From NCBI GenBank assembly GCA_044227095.1, contig JBGAFV010000001.1:806001-870000 (forward strand): DNA of 64,000 nt, in the 5' to 3' direction. Both the position numbers and the translations under genes were made by a program. Below the pieces are notes generated by a model. That model had not been told where the DNA came from, did no database searches, and saw only the letters and a program-made list of their open reading frames with translations. Shown here piece after piece: positions 43,776 to 51,666 of the stretch. The stretch's first letter is position 1. The number at the start of each line of letters is the position of its first letter. Origin of the DNA: JACMLD01 sp044227095 (GTDB taxonomy: Bacteria; Bacteroidota; Bacteroidia; Chitinophagales; Chitinophagaceae).

Positions 43776-43871
43776 TTATTTATTTCTCTTCTTATGACGA
43801 TTTTTTCTTAGTCTCTTTTTACGTTTATGCGTTGCTATTTTATGACGCTTTCTCTTTTTACCACAAGGCAT
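43776..43871 (-). CDS. AURKAIP1/COX24 domain-containing small ribosomal protein (31 residues)
   Basis: A 31-residue, extremely basic protein (MPCGKKRKRHKIATHKRKKR, then LRKNRHKKRNK). The KKRKRHK...HKRKKRLRKNRHKK pattern is the AURKAIP1/COX24 domain, found in mitochondrial mS38 and in the small mycobacterial bS22 protein. In Bacteroidota such short genes are annotated under that domain name. It likely binds rRNA in the small subunit. It begins 25 bases after the TPR gene stop and ends 9 bases before a terminator, so it closes the HU operon. At this size it is easily missed by automatic gene finding. Confidence 0.85.
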   Translation of the reverse strand: MPCGKKRKRHKIATHKRKKRLRKNRHKKRNK

Positions 43872-43896
43872 TGATGACAGTGTTTGAGTTAAATAA

Positions 43897-44751
43897 TTAT
43901 TTTAATGACTTTATCTTTTTATCAATCTCTCCAATCATTTCCGGGTTGGAGATAAGTTTTTTTCCTGCTTCATACCAATGAACTGCTTCTGCATTCTCAC
44001 CTTTTCTTTCATATGCTTCTGCAAGCATAAAAACTGCTTCAAGGTTATTGGGTTCGTGCTCTGCTACTGTCTTTAACCGCACAATTGCTTTATCCAACTG
44101 TCCGGATACTACTCCACCAATACCAAGCATCAATTGCGCATACATATTGGTGCTATCCCTGCGGGCTACTTCAAGAATTTTTTGAATGCCCATCATCATC
44201 TCCTGCTGATTGGCCGCACTACTTCCAAATATGTAACAACTTCCTAATCCAATTTTAGAAGAATCGTTATTTGGGTTTATCACCAGCGCTCTTTCAAACA
44301 GGTCTTTACTCTCGTCTGCCATCCACTGCTTTACTGCAGGCTGGTTAGTTCCTTTCAATTCGTTTAAAAATTGGCGGGCTGCGAAGGTGAGACTTTTTTC
44401 AGAATTTTCCAACTTGGCGGCAGCCCCGGTATAATAGGCGTAAGGTTCAAAAAAATGGACAGAATCCTTCCAGAAACCGGCGAGTTGCCGATATACCTTA
44501 ACCTGTTGATCTTTAACATCTCCGCGTACAACGCCAGACTCCAGGCGGGTAACATAGGCTTGTTGTGCCGGAGATAATTTTTGTTTGGCAGCTTCCAGAA
44601 TAACTGCCGCATCAATTTTTTTGGGCGATGCATCTTTTGCCACCTCAGCAGCAGTGTGCTGTTTTTGAGGAGGCGTAGTATTACCAAAGAAATAGATCAA
44701 CAGTAACAGAACAAGGCCAGAACCTACGAGAATAAATTGCTGTTTCTTCAC
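43897..44751 (-). CDS. TPR repeat membrane protein
   Basis: A 284-residue protein with one N-terminal membrane helix (residues 6-22, FILVGSGLVLLLLIYFFG) and a periplasmic or exposed part. Tetratricopeptide units are visible from about residue 145: DLFERALVINPNNDSSKIGLG, LDKAIVRLKTVAEHEPNNLE, NAEAVHWYEAGKKLISNPE. Such proteins are scaffolds; the partner is unknown. It sits between HU (24 bases upstream) and the small ribosomal protein gene, so the three are probably co-transcribed. Confidence 0.85.
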   Translation of the reverse strand: MKKQQFILVGSGLVLLLLIYFFGNTTPPQKQHTAAEVAKDASPKKIDAAVILEAAKQKLSPAQQAYVTRLESGVVRGDVKDQQVKVYRQLAGFWKDSVHFFEPYAYYTGAAAKLENSEKSLTFAARQFLNELKGTNQPAVKQWMADESKDLFERALVINPNNDSSKIGLGSCYIFGSSAANQQEMMMGIQKILEVARRDSTNMYAQLMLGIGGVVSGQLDKAIVRLKTVAEHEPNNLEAVFMLAEAYERKGENAEAVHWYEAGKKLISNPEMIGEIDKKIKSLK

Positions 44752-44775
44752 TTACTAGAAAATTAGGAATGCAAT

Positions 44776-45096
44776 TTACATCTCAGCATCGGGGTTTGGT
44801 TGATCTTCTTTAACTGTTTCAAGCTTTTTAACTTCCTGCACAAATTCCTTTGCGGGTTTGAATGCAGGGATAAAATGCTCGGGAATGTGAACAGCAACAT
44901 TCTTTTTAATGTTACGTCCAATTTTTGCTGCCCTTTTCTTTGTAATAAAACTGCCGAAACCGCGGATATAAATATTTTCTCCCTGTGCCAATGTATCTTT
45001 TACTTCTTTAAACATTGCTTCAAGAGTTACCAATACATCAATTTTGGGGATACCGGTTTTTTCGGCAATCTGATTAATTAAATCTGCTTTTCTCAT
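44776..45096 (-). CDS. HU/IHF family DNA-binding protein
   Basis: A 106-residue nucleoid protein: MRKADLINQIAEKTGIPKIDV, GENIYIRGFGSFITKKRAAK, and the flexible DNA-binding arm region ending in HIPEHFIPAFKPAKEFV. This is the normal HU fold plus an acidic 12-residue C-terminal extension. It bends and packs DNA. It is first in the operon with the TPR and small ribosomal protein genes and diverges from mutY. Confidence 0.95.
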   Translation of the reverse strand: MRKADLINQIAEKTGIPKIDVLVTLEAMFKEVKDTLAQGENIYIRGFGSFITKKRAAKIGRNIKKNVAVHIPEHFIPAFKPAKEFVQEVKKLETVKEDQPNPDAEM

Positions 45097-45320
45097 TTTG
45101 TTGAAAACTTGATGGGTTTATAATTTGTATCTGTAACAAAACGAAATTTTTGTCATTTTCATATCTGGTTCATAACCAATTACGAAGATAATATAAAAAG
45201 AACTTTTCTTTTTACCAATTCTTGGATAAAATACTGATTTTGAAGAATAAAGCGCCAAAAAGTAGAAATTCTGGCTATTTTTACCCTGTTTACCTCTAAA
45301 TTTTGGCCGCTTAAAGCAGT

Positions 45321-46394
45321 ATGAGACCCGATTTTACCAGAGAATTGATGGAATGGAACCTTAATAGCAATACCCGGTCCATGCCCTGGAAGGGTGAAAA
45401 AGACCCCTATAAAATTTGGTTAAGCGAAATTATTCTTCAGCAAACAAGGGTTGAACAAGGCCTGGGCTATTATGAGCGTTTTGTAAAAACATTTCCTACT
45501 ATACAGCAACTTGCAAAAGCACCATCCGAAAAGGTATTTAAACTTTGGGAGGGCCTTGGTTACTATACAAGGTGTAAAAACCTCATTGCTACAGCGCAAT
45601 TTATCAGCAAAGAAAGAAAAGGAAAATTTCCAGATGATTATGAAAGCATTCTTGCATTAAAAGGTATTGGTCCTTATACCGCAGCAGCTATTGCTTCTTT
45701 TGCTTTTAATTTACCACATGCAGTTATAGATGGAAATGTGCTAAGGGTGCTATCCAGGTATTTTGGAATTTCCACGCCTATTGACAGTACTGCCGGAAAA
45801 AAATTATATACACGTCTTGCAGATGAACTGATTGACAAACATTATCCCGGCCAATATAACCAGGCTATTATGGACTTTGGTGCAGTTATTTGTAAACCCA
45901 AACAACCGCTTTGCAAACAATGCCCTCAGAAAAAGGATTGCCAGGCCTTTAAACACAATACCATACAACAGTTGCCGGTAAAAGAAAAACAATTAATAAA
46001 AAAAACCAGGTGGCTTTATTATTTTATACTGAATGTAAACGGAAGCATCCCCATACGTAAAAGAAACAGCAAAGACATTTGGGAAAATTTGTACGAGTTT
46101 GTATTGTATGAAAACGATCAATTGCTGGAACCAGGTGAGAAAAATTTAAAACCCGTTATTACAAAACTGATAGGTAAACATTCTTTCAAAATAAAAAACA
46201 TTTCGCCTGTATACCGTCAGCAATTAACGCACCAAACCATTATTGGCCAGTTTATAGAATTAGAAACCGCTGCACTGCCTGCAAGTTTAAAAGACTATGA
46301 GCTGGTAAAAAAATCGAAACTTGTTAACTACGCCTTTCCAAAATTTATTACTGCTTATCTCTATAACAATAGCAAGCCCACGCAGTTGTTTTAA
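45321..46394 (+). CDS. mutY: A/G-specific adenine DNA glycosylase MutY
   Basis: A 357-residue glycosylase that removes adenine opposite 8-oxoguanine. The helix-hairpin-helix is LKGIGPYTAAAI (about 113-124). The catalytic acids are E36 (WLSEIILQQ) and D137 (VIDGNVLRVL). The 4Fe-4S ligands are C191-x6-C198-x2-C201-x5-C207. The C-terminal NUDIX-like domain for recognising 8-oxoG starts at about 230 and contains KLIGKHSFKIKNISPVYRQQLTHQ. It is followed by ssb, gldE and gldD, a familiar Bacteroidota order. Confidence 0.95.
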   Translation: MRPDFTRELMEWNLNSNTRSMPWKGEKDPYKIWLSEIILQQTRVEQGLGYYERFVKTFPTIQQLAKAPSEKVFKLWEGLGYYTRCKNLIATAQFISKERKGKFPDDYESILALKGIGPYTAAAIASFAFNLPHAVIDGNVLRVLSRYFGISTPIDSTAGKKLYTRLADELIDKHYPGQYNQAIMDFGAVICKPKQPLCKQCPQKKDCQAFKHNTIQQLPVKEKQLIKKTRWLYYFILNVNGSIPIRKRNSKDIWENLYEFVLYENDQLLEPGEKNLKPVITKLIGKHSFKIKNISPVYRQQLTHQTIIGQFIELETAALPASLKDYELVKKSKLVNYAFPKFITAYLYNNSKPTQLF

Positions 46395-46397
46395 TAA

Positions 46398-46548
46398 TAA
46401 GGAACGCTGATGCTTATGACAGGATAATTCTTTGCGATTATAACAGAAGATTTTTTTTCGTTGATTTTTTGTAGATGAAAGAACCCAGATAAATGTTAAA
46501 GAAGAAAGCATGTGCTTATCTTAACTATCATAATAATCTGCGTTCCTT
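46398..46548. repeat. Palindromic dispersed element with GGAACGC/GCGTTCC arms
   Basis: AAGGAACGCTGATGCTTATGA at its left end is the approximate inverse of TCATAATAATCTGCGTTCC at its right end, enclosing about 100 bases with no gene. The end sequence ATCTGCGTTC recurs alone near 10762 and 61276. This looks like a nonautonomous mobile or REP-like element between mutY and ssb. The rest of the 364-base gap (46395-46758) holds a weak promoter at 46672. Confidence 0.65.
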
Positions 46549-46671
46549 AATTTAGACTCCCAGCAATTGCGAAATATCTTTATACTCCCTTTTTATCGCT
46601 TATTGCTTATATGCAGGAATGCTACAAAAACCGCTTGTTAAAAAGCTCTTTTTACTGCCTAAAAAAAAGCA

Positions 46672-46699
46672 TTTGTTTACCTGAAAAAATTTAACTTTA
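46672..46699 (+). promoter_or_regulatory. Probable promoter of ssb-gldE-gldD
   Basis: TTTG (46672-46675), then 16 bases, then TAACTTTA (46692-46699), which differs from TAnnTTTG in the last base. It lies about 60 bases before the ssb start. Confidence 0.4.
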
Positions 46700-46758
46700 A
46701 AGGAGAATTAAACCAGGCGATGATTATGCGGTGATTATTTCATAATAAATTATCTACT

Positions 46759-47190
46759 ATGCGTGGCGTTAACAGGGTGATGCTTATTGGCAATCTTGGA
46801 AAAGACCCGGATGTACAATACCTGGAAGGCAATATTGGAGTTGCAAAATTTTCTCTCGCAACCACAGAAACGTATAAAGACAGGTCTGGAAAACTAATTT
46901 CGCAAACTGAATGGCACACCGTTGTTTTATGGCGCGGCCTTGCAGACTTAGCAGAAAAATATTTGCACAAAGGGAGCCTTGTATATATTGAAGGACGGCT
47001 GCGCACCCGCAGCTGGGAGGACAAAGAAGGCAATAAGAAATTTGCTACAGAGGTTGTTGGAGACAACCTTATCATGCTGGATAAAAGAAATGATGGCAAC
47101 CATGGTGCAGGGCATGAGGGACCGATAGACAACCTGGGTAGCCCAGATGCACCTCCCCCGGCCGAACCTCCCGGCGACTTGCCTTTTTAA
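46759..47190 (+). CDS. ssb: Single-stranded DNA-binding protein
   Basis: A 143-residue SSB. The OB fold begins MRGVNRVMLIGNLGKDPDVQY and includes EWHTVVLWRGLADLAEKYL and GSLVYIEGRLRTRSWEDKEG. A short acidic-Pro linker leads to the partner-binding tip GDLPF. It coats single-stranded DNA in replication and repair. It is placed between mutY and gldE as in many Bacteroidota. Confidence 0.95.
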   Translation: MRGVNRVMLIGNLGKDPDVQYLEGNIGVAKFSLATTETYKDRSGKLISQTEWHTVVLWRGLADLAEKYLHKGSLVYIEGRLRTRSWEDKEGNKKFATEVVGDNLIMLDKRNDGNHGAGHEGPIDNLGSPDAPPPAEPPGDLPF

Positions 47191-47333
47191 TGAAAATTTA
47201 TTGCAACTTTGCGCTTGTCCATTTTAAATGGAATAATGCTTCTGCCCGTTCAAAAGCAAATTAATAACGAAAAATCGCCGCTTTGGATTACCTGTCGGAT
47301 TTTAATGCTTTTCATTGCTCCTTTGCTTTTTTA

Positions 47334-48620
47334 ATGGCTGCCAATACGCAGGGCATTACCCTGCTTGTTGTACTCATATTATTTTTGCTGCTTGTTACAT
47401 TCTTTGTTTCGGGTGCAGAAGTTGCTTTTTTCTCTCTTAATTATAAAGATGTAAACATGCTTAAAACTAAGCATGATGCCGGTTGGAAACGCATTGTAAG
47501 TTTACTTGAAGATCCTAAAACACTGCTTGCTTCTTTATTAATTGCCAGCACACTTATAAACATTGCTATCATTATCCTTTCAAATTTTTTGATAGACCAG
47601 GTGCTGGATTTAAACAAAGAAAGTGTATGGATAGCCGTTATAAAAATTATTATTATCAGTTTTTTTCTTGTACTTTTTGGCAAAGTTTTACCAAAAGTGT
47701 GGGCCTCTCAAAACAATCTTCGCTTTGCTTACAATGCTTCTTATATTGTTGAAATCATCCACCTGCTGTTTAGAAGAATAAGTGTATGGATGGTAAGCAT
47801 ATCAGACGGAGTAGAAAATTTTCTTGGTAAAAAAGCTGCTTCTTACAGTCTTGAAGAACTTGATAGCGCCATAGACATTACAGCCAGTACAGATGCAAGT
47901 GAAAAAGAGAAAAGTATCCTTAAAGGCATAGTTAAATTCAGCAACATTACGGTAAAGCAGGTAATGACAACCAGGCTGGATGTTTGCGGTATAAATGAAA
48001 AACTGAGTTTTAATGAGTTGATAAAAAAATTATCTGAACTGCACTATTCCCGCTTGCCGGTTTATAAAGAAAATCTTGATGAGGTTGTTGGCATTATTCA
48101 TACAAAAGATGTTTTACCACATCTTAGAGAAAGCGATAGCTTTAGCTGGCATACATTAATGCGGCAACCGTATTTTGTACATGAACAAAAACTGATTGAA
48201 GATCTACTTAAAGAATTCCAGGGAAAGCGCATACACTTTGCCGTTGTGGTAGATGAGTTTGGCGGAACAAGCGGCATTGTAACAATGGAAGACATAATGG
48301 AAGAAATTACAGGCGATATAAAAGATGAGTTTGACGACGAAGAAAGCAGCGAAAGTAAAATAGACGACTACAACTATATTTTTGAAGGCCGTACCATGAT
48401 TAACGATATCTGCAAGGTAATGGACATTCCTCCAGATACTTTTGAACAGGTACGCGGAGACAGTGATTCGCTGGCCGGTCTTATACTTGAAATTGCCGGT
48501 CATTTTCCGGCAGTAAATGATGTTGTATCCAGCGGCGATTTTGATTTTACCATACTTGAGCTGGACCGTAACCGTATTAAAAAAGTAAAAATAGTTGTTA
48601 AGCCGGTTTCCAAACCATAG
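47334..48620 (+). CDS. gldE: Gliding motility-associated transporter-like protein GldE
   Basis: A 428-residue membrane protein of the CorC/HlyC (CNNM-like) family. A DUF21 membrane region (residues about 5-140; FLLLVTFFVSGAEVAFFSL) is followed by two CBS domains (TTRLDVCGINEKLSF; VVVDEFGGTSGIVTMEDIMEEI) and a CorC-HlyC C-terminal domain. In Flavobacterium johnsoniae GldE supports gliding together with GldD. The frame extends to a TTG at 47283, but ATG 47334 (MAANTQGIT) gives the normal membrane start. gldD follows after 8 bases. Confidence 0.9.
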   Translation: MAANTQGITLLVVLILFLLLVTFFVSGAEVAFFSLNYKDVNMLKTKHDAGWKRIVSLLEDPKTLLASLLIASTLINIAIIILSNFLIDQVLDLNKESVWIAVIKIIIISFFLVLFGKVLPKVWASQNNLRFAYNASYIVEIIHLLFRRISVWMVSISDGVENFLGKKAASYSLEELDSAIDITASTDASEKEKSILKGIVKFSNITVKQVMTTRLDVCGINEKLSFNELIKKLSELHYSRLPVYKENLDEVVGIIHTKDVLPHLRESDSFSWHTLMRQPYFVHEQKLIEDLLKEFQGKRIHFAVVVDEFGGTSGIVTMEDIMEEITGDIKDEFDDEESSESKIDDYNYIFEGRTMINDICKVMDIPPDTFEQVRGDSDSLAGLILEIAGHFPAVNDVVSSGDFDFTILELDRNRIKKVKIVVKPVSKP

Positions 48621-48628
48621 AAGAATTT

Positions 48629-49291
48629 ATGCCACAGCTAAAACAAAAAAGAACCAGCACTTTATTTGTATCCATTCTGTTCCTTATAATTACATCATCG
48701 TGTAACAGTGTATATACACCACGCCCACGTGGGTATTATAAAATTGATTTTCCGCAACACAGTTACCAGCAATTTGATAAGGCAGGATACCCATACAAGT
48801 TTGAATACCCTTCATATGCAAGCATTGTACAAGACAGTACTTTTTTTGAAGAGCAACCAGAAAATCCTTATTGGCTGAATATTGAGTTCCCGAATTTCCA
48901 CGGCAAAATTTACATCAGCTATCTTGAAATAGGTGGCAAAAGCCGTTTTAAAACCCGCGACGCTAAAGGCAATTATGTTGATTCTATGGCGGTGAATACA
49001 TTTGATAACCTTATTAAAAGCTCTTATGCGCTTACGTATAAACATTCGGTGAAAGCTGCTTCTATTGAAGACAGTTTGTTTAGAACACAAAATAATATCA
49101 GCGGTATTTATTTTAAAATTGGTGGCAACGCTGCTACAGCCAACCAGTTTCTTGTAACGGATTCTGTAAAACATTTTTTACGCGGCGCTTTATATTTTGA
49201 TGCTACTCCTAATGCCGATTCGCTGGGTATAGTCAATCATTTTTTGCAACAGGATATGAAACATTTGATTAACAGCCTTACATGGAAATGA
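48629..49291 (+). CDS. gldD: Gliding motility lipoprotein GldD
   Basis: A 220-residue lipoprotein (signal to LIITSSC, lipidated C25), followed by the GldD hallmark PRPRGYYKIDFPQHSYQQFD and the block WLNIEFPNFHGKIYISYLEI. GldD is needed for gliding motility and type IX secretion-linked functions in Flavobacterium. Presence here does not by itself prove motility, since the gene is kept in many non-gliding relatives. It is the last gene of the ssb-gldE-gldD unit; a large palindromic element follows. Confidence 0.93.
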   Translation: MPQLKQKRTSTLFVSILFLIITSSCNSVYTPRPRGYYKIDFPQHSYQQFDKAGYPYKFEYPSYASIVQDSTFFEEQPENPYWLNIEFPNFHGKIYISYLEIGGKSRFKTRDAKGNYVDSMAVNTFDNLIKSSYALTYKHSVKAASIEDSLFRTQNNISGIYFKIGGNAATANQFLVTDSVKHFLRGALYFDATPNADSLGIVNHFLQQDMKHLINSLTWK

Positions 49292-49292
49292 G

Positions 49293-49522
49293 CTAAGAGT
49301 GCAAAGAGAAAAGAAGAACAACGAGGTTTGCGCAAAGAGTTAACAGAGTCAGCAGAGGAAATGATTTTTTGTATCGTACGTAAAATTTTGAACTACGAAC
49401 CCAGAACTGGAGAATGTGGCCAATCAGTAACCTGTATATCTATCAACTAATTTTTTCTTTTATCTCTGCTAGCCCCGTTAACTCTGTGCGATTAAATTTC
49501 TCTTTCTTCTTTCCCTCTTAGC
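49293..49522. repeat. About 230-bp palindromic element with roughly 65-bp imperfect arms
   Basis: The left arm (49293-49362: GCTAAGAG, GAAAAGAAGAA, GCGCAAAGAGTTAAC, AGCAGAGG) is mirrored by the right arm (49458-49522, whose reverse complement carries the same blocks in order). The centre holds AACTACGAACCCAGAACTGG. This MITE-like structure fills the gap between gldD and the DUF3109 gene and has no coding capacity. Confidence 0.7.
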
Positions 49523-49524
49523 CG

Positions 49525-49532
49525 TAAATTTG
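49525..49532 (+). promoter_or_regulatory. -7 promoter element of the DUF3109 gene
   Basis: TAAATTTG is an exact TAnnTTTG match just outside the palindromic element and 18 bases before the GTG start at 49550. Confidence 0.5.
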
Positions 49533-49549
49533 CACAATAAACATTCACC

Positions 49550-50140
49550 GTGATAGCAATAGAAAATGTACTGATAAGTGATGATGTGATAGAAGCACAA
49601 TTTGTTTGCGATCTTTCAAAATGCAAAGGCGGCTGTTGCGAAGATGGAGATGCAGGCGCACCGCTTACCAAAGCAGAACTGGAAGAAGTAAACAATTCTT
49701 TTGAAATTGTAAAGCCATACATGACCAAAGAAGGCATTGCCACTGTTGAGAAAGAAGGCCGATACCAGTACGATAGAGAATTTGGATGGGTAACACCAAC
49801 AATTGGCGGCAAACTATGCGCATATGGTTACCGCGATAAGAAAGGTGTTATAATGTGTGCATTTGAACAAGCATATAATGAGGGCAAAATAAAATGGAAG
49901 AAACCCATCAGTTGCCATCTTTATCCTATTAAGGTAAAGAAAACCAAAACATATGAAATGCTCAATTATGAGCCGCGTGAAACCATGTGCAATCCTGCAT
50001 GCAAACTTGGTGAAAAGCTTAAAGTGCCAACGTATGTTTTTTTAAAAGAAGCCATAACCAGGAAATATGGAGAAGAGTTTTATGGTTTGCTGGAGCAGGT
50101 AGCGGCGGAATATTTTAAATCGCCTAAACGTGAATCGTGA
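49550..50140 (+). CDS. DUF3109 family cysteine-rich protein
   Basis: A 196-residue protein starting at GTG. The N-terminal motif FVCDLSKCKGGCCEDGDAGAP is the DUF3109 signature; further cysteines lie in KLCAYGYRDKKGVIMCAFE, CHLYPIK and TMCNPACKLG. The pattern suggests a metal- or Fe-S-binding protein related to the YkgJ zinc/iron-chelating group. The role is unknown. It is followed, after a palindromic repeat, by lutB, whose product is an Fe-S protein; a shared purpose is possible but not shown. Confidence 0.88.
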   Translation: MIAIENVLISDDVIEAQFVCDLSKCKGGCCEDGDAGAPLTKAELEEVNNSFEIVKPYMTKEGIATVEKEGRYQYDREFGWVTPTIGGKLCAYGYRDKKGVIMCAFEQAYNEGKIKWKKPISCHLYPIKVKKTKTYEMLNYEPRETMCNPACKLGEKLKVPTYVFLKEAITRKYGEEFYGLLEQVAAEYFKSPKRES

Positions 50141-50200
50141 GACGTGAATGGCGAAAACTCACCCGCAACTGACGATTGACACCTCACGAATATTGAATTA
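50131..50200. repeat. GTGAATCGTGAG-type palindromic repeat, second copy
   Basis: CGTGAATCGTGAGACGTGAA and GACGATTGACACCTCACGAA face each other in the gap before lutB. The second part is the reverse complement of the core at 5686-5705, so the two elements belong to one family in opposite orientation. The left edge overlaps the last codons of the DUF3109 gene. Confidence 0.7.
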
Positions 50201-50219
50201 CTAAGCAAAAACAAATACA

Positions 50220-51602
50220 ATGTCCGAATCTGCTTCAATGTTTAATGCCAAAAGCACGGTTAAGTCGGCCGATTTGGATCACAGAAGAAAAATCAATTTC
50301 AATATTGGCAAATACAATACTTCAGTTCCTGCAGGCAAACAACAATTTCCGGACATTAATACAGTAAGGGAAAGAGCGAAAAACACTAAATGGCGTGCAA
50401 TAGAATCTCTGGATACATACCTCGAAAATTTTGAAGCAGCTTTTAAGAAACGTGGTGGCAAAGTAATATGGGCTTCTGATGCTAAGGAAGCTTTGCAGGA
50501 AATAAAAAAAATCTGTGAAGCAAAAAATTGCCGCAGCATTGTGAAAAGCAAAAGCATGGTTACAGAAGAATTGAAGCTGAATGATTTTTTACACGAAAAC
50601 GGTATTGAAAGCGTAGAGACAGATTTGGGTGAATACATTCAGCAACTGGATGGAGAGCCACCTTATCATATTGTTACGCCTGCCATGCACAAGAGCAAGG
50701 AAGACGTAGCTAAACTTTTTTATGAAAAACTGCACACTGCGCCCAATTTATCTCCCGAAGCACTTACACTTATTGCCAGGGAGAAATTGCGTACAAAATA
50801 TACAGAAGCAGAAATTGGAATTACCGGCGCCAATTTTTTAATTGCAGATATAGGTGCTATTGCTGTAACCGAAAATGAAGGCAATGCAAGGCTTAGCTGC
50901 GCTTTTCCAAAAACACATATAGCTATTGCCGGTATAGAAAAAATAATTCCTTCGGTAAACGATTTGGGTTTATTCTGGCCGCTGCTTTCTACTTTTGGCA
51001 CCGGGCAAAAACTTACTGTTTACAATACCATTGTTACCGGCCCACGCCAGCAAGATGAAACAGATGGTCCGGAAGAAATGTATGTTATTTTGCTAGACAA
51101 TGGGCGGACTAATATCCTCGCCAATCCAAAAACAAGAGAAAGCTTGTATTGCATACGCTGCGGTGCTTGTTTAAATGCCTGCCCTGTATATAAAAACATT
51201 GGTGGCCATGCTTATGGAACCACCTATAGCGGTCCTATTGGCGCTGTAATTACCCCGCACCTGAAGCAAATGGGAGAATGGAAACATTTAAGCTATGCTT
51301 CTTCACTATGCGGAAACTGTACAGAAGTTTGCGCAGTAAAAATTAATTTGCATGAACTATTGCTGGAAAACAGGCACGAAGCTGTTGAACAGGGTGCATC
51401 TGCGTGGACAGAAAAAATTGCCTGGAAAGTATGGAAAACAGCAAGCCTCAAAAGAAACCTTATGAACAAAGGCAGCAGAAAAATAAAAAACCAGTTGGTA
51501 AACAAAGTATTTAAGGGATGGACAGCACACCGGGGCGACCTGGATTTTGCAGAAAAGACGTTTAATGAGATGTGGAAAGAGAAGCATAAAGTGAATGATT
51601 AA
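50220..51602 (+). CDS. lutB: LutB/LldF family Fe-S protein (lactate utilisation)
   Basis: A 460-residue protein: N-terminal LUD domain (about 50-300, with IGITGANFLIADIGAIAVTENEGN), then two 4Fe-4S sites, CIRCGACLNACPVYK and CGNCTEVCAVKI, and a DUF3390-like C-terminal part. LutB transfers electrons in the LutABC L-lactate oxidation complex. LutA and LutC genes are not adjacent here, so they would have to be elsewhere, or the protein has another role. The ATG at 50220 follows the palindromic repeat. Confidence 0.9.
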   Translation: MSESASMFNAKSTVKSADLDHRRKINFNIGKYNTSVPAGKQQFPDINTVRERAKNTKWRAIESLDTYLENFEAAFKKRGGKVIWASDAKEALQEIKKICEAKNCRSIVKSKSMVTEELKLNDFLHENGIESVETDLGEYIQQLDGEPPYHIVTPAMHKSKEDVAKLFYEKLHTAPNLSPEALTLIAREKLRTKYTEAEIGITGANFLIADIGAIAVTENEGNARLSCAFPKTHIAIAGIEKIIPSVNDLGLFWPLLSTFGTGQKLTVYNTIVTGPRQQDETDGPEEMYVILLDNGRTNILANPKTRESLYCIRCGACLNACPVYKNIGGHAYGTTYSGPIGAVITPHLKQMGEWKHLSYASSLCGNCTEVCAVKINLHELLLENRHEAVEQGASAWTEKIAWKVWKTASLKRNLMNKGSRKIKNQLVNKVFKGWTAHRGDLDFAEKTFNEMWKEKHKVND

Positions 51603-51619
51603 AACAAGTATTTTGAGAA

Positions 51620-51627
51620 TATATTTG
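51620..51627 (+). promoter_or_regulatory. -7 promoter element of the deacetylase-like gene
   Basis: TATATTTG matches TAnnTTTG and lies 15 bases before ATG 51643 and 39 before ATG 51667. It does not decide between the starts. Confidence 0.4.
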
Positions 51628-51666
51628 TAGATAGTCGGCATAATGGCTGACTATTATTATATACGG

